64,000 nucleotides of DNA from positions 2,170,001 through 2,234,000 of the forward strand of contig OY843587.1 in NCBI GenBank assembly GCA_963692955.1. Direction: 5' to 3'. Source of the DNA: UBA5158 sp963692955. GTDB lineage: Bacteria; Pseudomonadota; Gammaproteobacteria; DSM-16500. Of this stretch, positions 62,461 through 64,000 are shown piece by piece. The notes below the pieces were generated by a model. That model was not told where the DNA came from. It did not search any database and saw only the letters and a program-made list of their open reading frames with translations. How positions within the stretch are numbered: position 1 is the stretch's first letter; every line of letters begins with the position of its first letter. Made by a program: the position numbers and the translations under genes.

Positions 62461-63672
62461 ATGCCCTTAACTGATATCAAAGTAAAACGAGCCAAGCCTC
62501 GAGTAAAAGCATATAAACTTGCTGACTCAGAAGGGCTATTTTTATTAGTCACACCTAAAGGTGCCAAGTATTGGCGATTAAAATATCGGTTTAACGGCAA
62601 AGAAAAATTACTGGCTTTGGGGGTTTATGATCAAGTAACGCTTTTAGAAGCTAGAACCAAACGAAATGCTGCACGCAGCCTATTAGCAAAGGAAATCGAT
62701 CCAGGACTTCTCAAACAAGAAAGAAAACGGACTAACAAGATTGCCGCTGAAAATAATTTTGAAGGAATAGCGCGAGAATGGCATGCAAAATTTTCCCCAC
62801 AATGGTCACCCAAACATTCATTCAGAGTTATCAACCAACTTGAAAAAGAAATTTTCCCATGGCTAGGTCGTCGCGCAATATCTGAAGTAAGCGCACCTGA
62901 GCTACTATCAGCCCTCAGGCGTGTGGAAAACAGGGGAGCTATTGAAACTGCCCATAGAACTCATCAAATCTGCGGGCAAGTCTTTCGTTACGCTATTGCA
63001 ACTGGACGAGCTGAGCGTGATTTATCGTTGGACCTTCGCGGTGCCCTGCCTCCATCCAGAAAAAAACACCACGCTACTCTGACTGACCCGAATGCCATTG
63101 GCGAGCTAATGCGGGCAATAAAAGATTACGAAGGCCATTTCGTAACAAAATGCGCATTGAGATTAGCTTCCATATTATTCGTACGCCCTGGAGAACTTCG
63201 CAAAGCAGAATGGTCTGAGTTCGATTTAAACTCAGCAGAATGGCGCATACCACCCGAAAAAATGAAAATGCGAGTTACACATATTGTCCCACTCTCACAT
63301 CAAGCAGTATTAATACTTAATGAACTCTTCCCATTAACTGGTAATCGCAAGTACGTATTCCCATCTGTACGTACTTTCGCTCGTCCCATGTCTGAAAATA
63401 CCGTAAATGCAGCATTGAGAAGACTAGGCTACACAAAAGATGAGATTTGTGGACACGGTTTTCGCTCAATGGCATCAACGCTTCTTAATGAACATGGTTG
63501 GAATCGGGACGCCATTGAAAGGCAACTCGCGCACGCAGAACGTAATAATATTCGCGCAGCATACAATTACGCTGAATACTTACCTGAACGCCGCAAAATG
63601 ATGCAGCACTGGGCAGATTATTTAGACGAAATAAGCTGTGGCTCACGCTCACGCATTCTTCAGGTAGTTTAA
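62461..63672 (+). CDS. P4-type tyrosine integrase
   Basis: A 403-residue integrase of the P4 family. An N-terminal DUF4102 domain (LTDIKVKRAKPRVKAYKLADSEGLFLLVTPKGAKYWRLKYRF) and a core-binding SAM-like domain lead into the catalytic domain: Arg242 in VRPGELRKAEW, HGFRSMAST (His332, Arg335), QLAHAE (His358) and the nucleophile near Tyr368 (AAYNYAEYLPERR). The catalytic set looks complete. It begins just behind tRNA-Ser(CGA), so the element it belongs to continues past the end of the window. Confidence 0.95.
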   Translation: MPLTDIKVKRAKPRVKAYKLADSEGLFLLVTPKGAKYWRLKYRFNGKEKLLALGVYDQVTLLEARTKRNAARSLLAKEIDPGLLKQERKRTNKIAAENNFEGIAREWHAKFSPQWSPKHSFRVINQLEKEIFPWLGRRAISEVSAPELLSALRRVENRGAIETAHRTHQICGQVFRYAIATGRAERDLSLDLRGALPPSRKKHHATLTDPNAIGELMRAIKDYEGHFVTKCALRLASILFVRPGELRKAEWSEFDLNSAEWRIPPEKMKMRVTHIVPLSHQAVLILNELFPLTGNRKYVFPSVRTFARPMSENTVNAALRRLGYTKDEICGHGFRSMASTLLNEHGWNRDAIERQLAHAERNNIRAAYNYAEYLPERRKMMQHWADYLDEISCGSRSRILQVV

Positions 63673-63704
63673 TATATAAATCTTCACGTTTTTAAGGATG
63701 CGCA

Positions 63705-64000
63705 ATGCTGGAAAAGAAAAACTTAGTTCTTTTATTAGAATACAATGAAAAGGAAATAAAAATTCTTGTTCGAGAAGCTTTAAGAGGGTCGGCAGCCATT
63801 TATACGATTGACAATGAAAACAATTTTTATCTTATTACTCCTGTTCAACTTCAAGAGATTTATGGCAATCATCCAGACAAAGTTGATACTTTTTTTCGTG
63901 AAGCTCTCTTTGATCAAAGTAAAAACCACTTTGGATCATGGAGAAACCTCGGGATCATTGATCTGTTAATTGATCAGATATCCGCAGATCAAACGCTACG
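63705..64000 (+). CDS. Hypothetical protein, 3' end outside window
   Basis: An open frame of 98 codons reaching the window edge. The ATG has AAGGA 6 bases upstream. The protein starts MLEKKNLVLLLEYNEKEIKILVREAL and is otherwise unrecognised; no membrane segment or known motif is seen. It is the first cargo gene behind the integrase and presumably part of the mobile element. Confidence 0.6.
   Translation, partial: MLEKKNLVLLLEYNEKEIKILVREALRGSAAIYTIDNENNFYLITPVQLQEIYGNHPDKVDTFFREALFDQSKNHFGSWRNLGIIDLLIDQISADQTL

Overview
The window looks like a chromosomal segment of a gammaproteobacterium, most plausibly a host-associated member of the Legionellales/Coxiellales or a close relative. This placement is inferred from gene order and gene content, because no rRNA is present. 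The block recA-recX-alaS-lysC-csrA-tRNA-Ser-tRNA-Arg and the block ffh-rpsP-rimM-trmD-rplS are typical gammaproteobacterial arrangements. Several predicted proteins carry eukaryote-like modules: an RGS-like domain, a U-box with ankyrin repeats, leucine-rich repeats and a DXD glycosyltransferase of the OCH1/large-clostridial-toxin type. These suggest a life inside or alongside eukaryotic cells. No secretion-system genes are in the window, so calling these proteins effectors is inference.

Layout. 1-5.8 kb: core genes (recA 3' end, recX, alaS, lysC, csrA) and two tRNAs. 5.8-8.1 kb: an LRR protein and a DXD glycosyltransferase, probably one operon. 8.1-9.4 kb: spmA-spmB and tRNA-Arg(TCG). 9.35-14.4 kb: an island of about 5 kb bounded by a 56-bp direct repeat of the tRNA-Arg 3' half. 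It holds an integrase remnant, an AbiEi/AbiEii toxin-antitoxin pair whose toxin has a WYL-like C-terminus, and two hypothetical genes. 14.5-21.8 kb: a signalling cluster with a TonB-dependent receptor, two paralogous YfiR-like periplasmic proteins, a histidine kinase, a response regulator and a membrane diguanylate cyclase. Between the paralogues lies the remnant of a second receptor gene. 22.1-23.2 kb: the RGS-like protein. 23.3-34.8 kb: housekeeping genes (DUF945, recJ, alaC, katE, a CorC/YfjD-type transporter) and one orphan membrane protein next to ffh.

34.9-37.0 kb: the ribosomal/tRNA-modification operon, ending in three tandem hairpins of 33-bp period. 37.0-45.6 kb: a complete Wsp-like chemosensory operon (CheB, CheA-REC, MCP, CheW, CheR-TPR, CheW, REC-GGDEF). 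45.7-50.7 kb: membrane protein, GNAT, CinA-like, RMD1/DUF155-like and RimK-like ATP-grasp genes. 50.9-51.4 kb: a small Gly/Thr-rich protein and a GGA-rich, hairpin-terminated stretch that may be a CsrA-binding sRNA. 51.4-54.9 kb: guaB-guaA-tadA operon. 55-62.1 kb: a coiled-coil hypothetical protein, xseA, the U-box/ankyrin protein, a ZapB-like protein, an ArnT-like glycosyltransferase, dapA and a very short BamC-like lipoprotein. 62.2 kb to the end: tRNA-Ser(CGA) followed by an intact P4-type integrase, the start of a second mobile element that runs off the window.

Themes. Cyclic-di-GMP signalling appears twice, in the Wsp operon and in the TonB/YfiR-linked cluster. Neither GGDEF protein has the canonical RxxD inhibitory site, and no EAL or HD-GYP protein is visible here. 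Post-transcriptional control by CsrA may be linked to the candidate sRNA. Two tRNA genes serve as integration sites.
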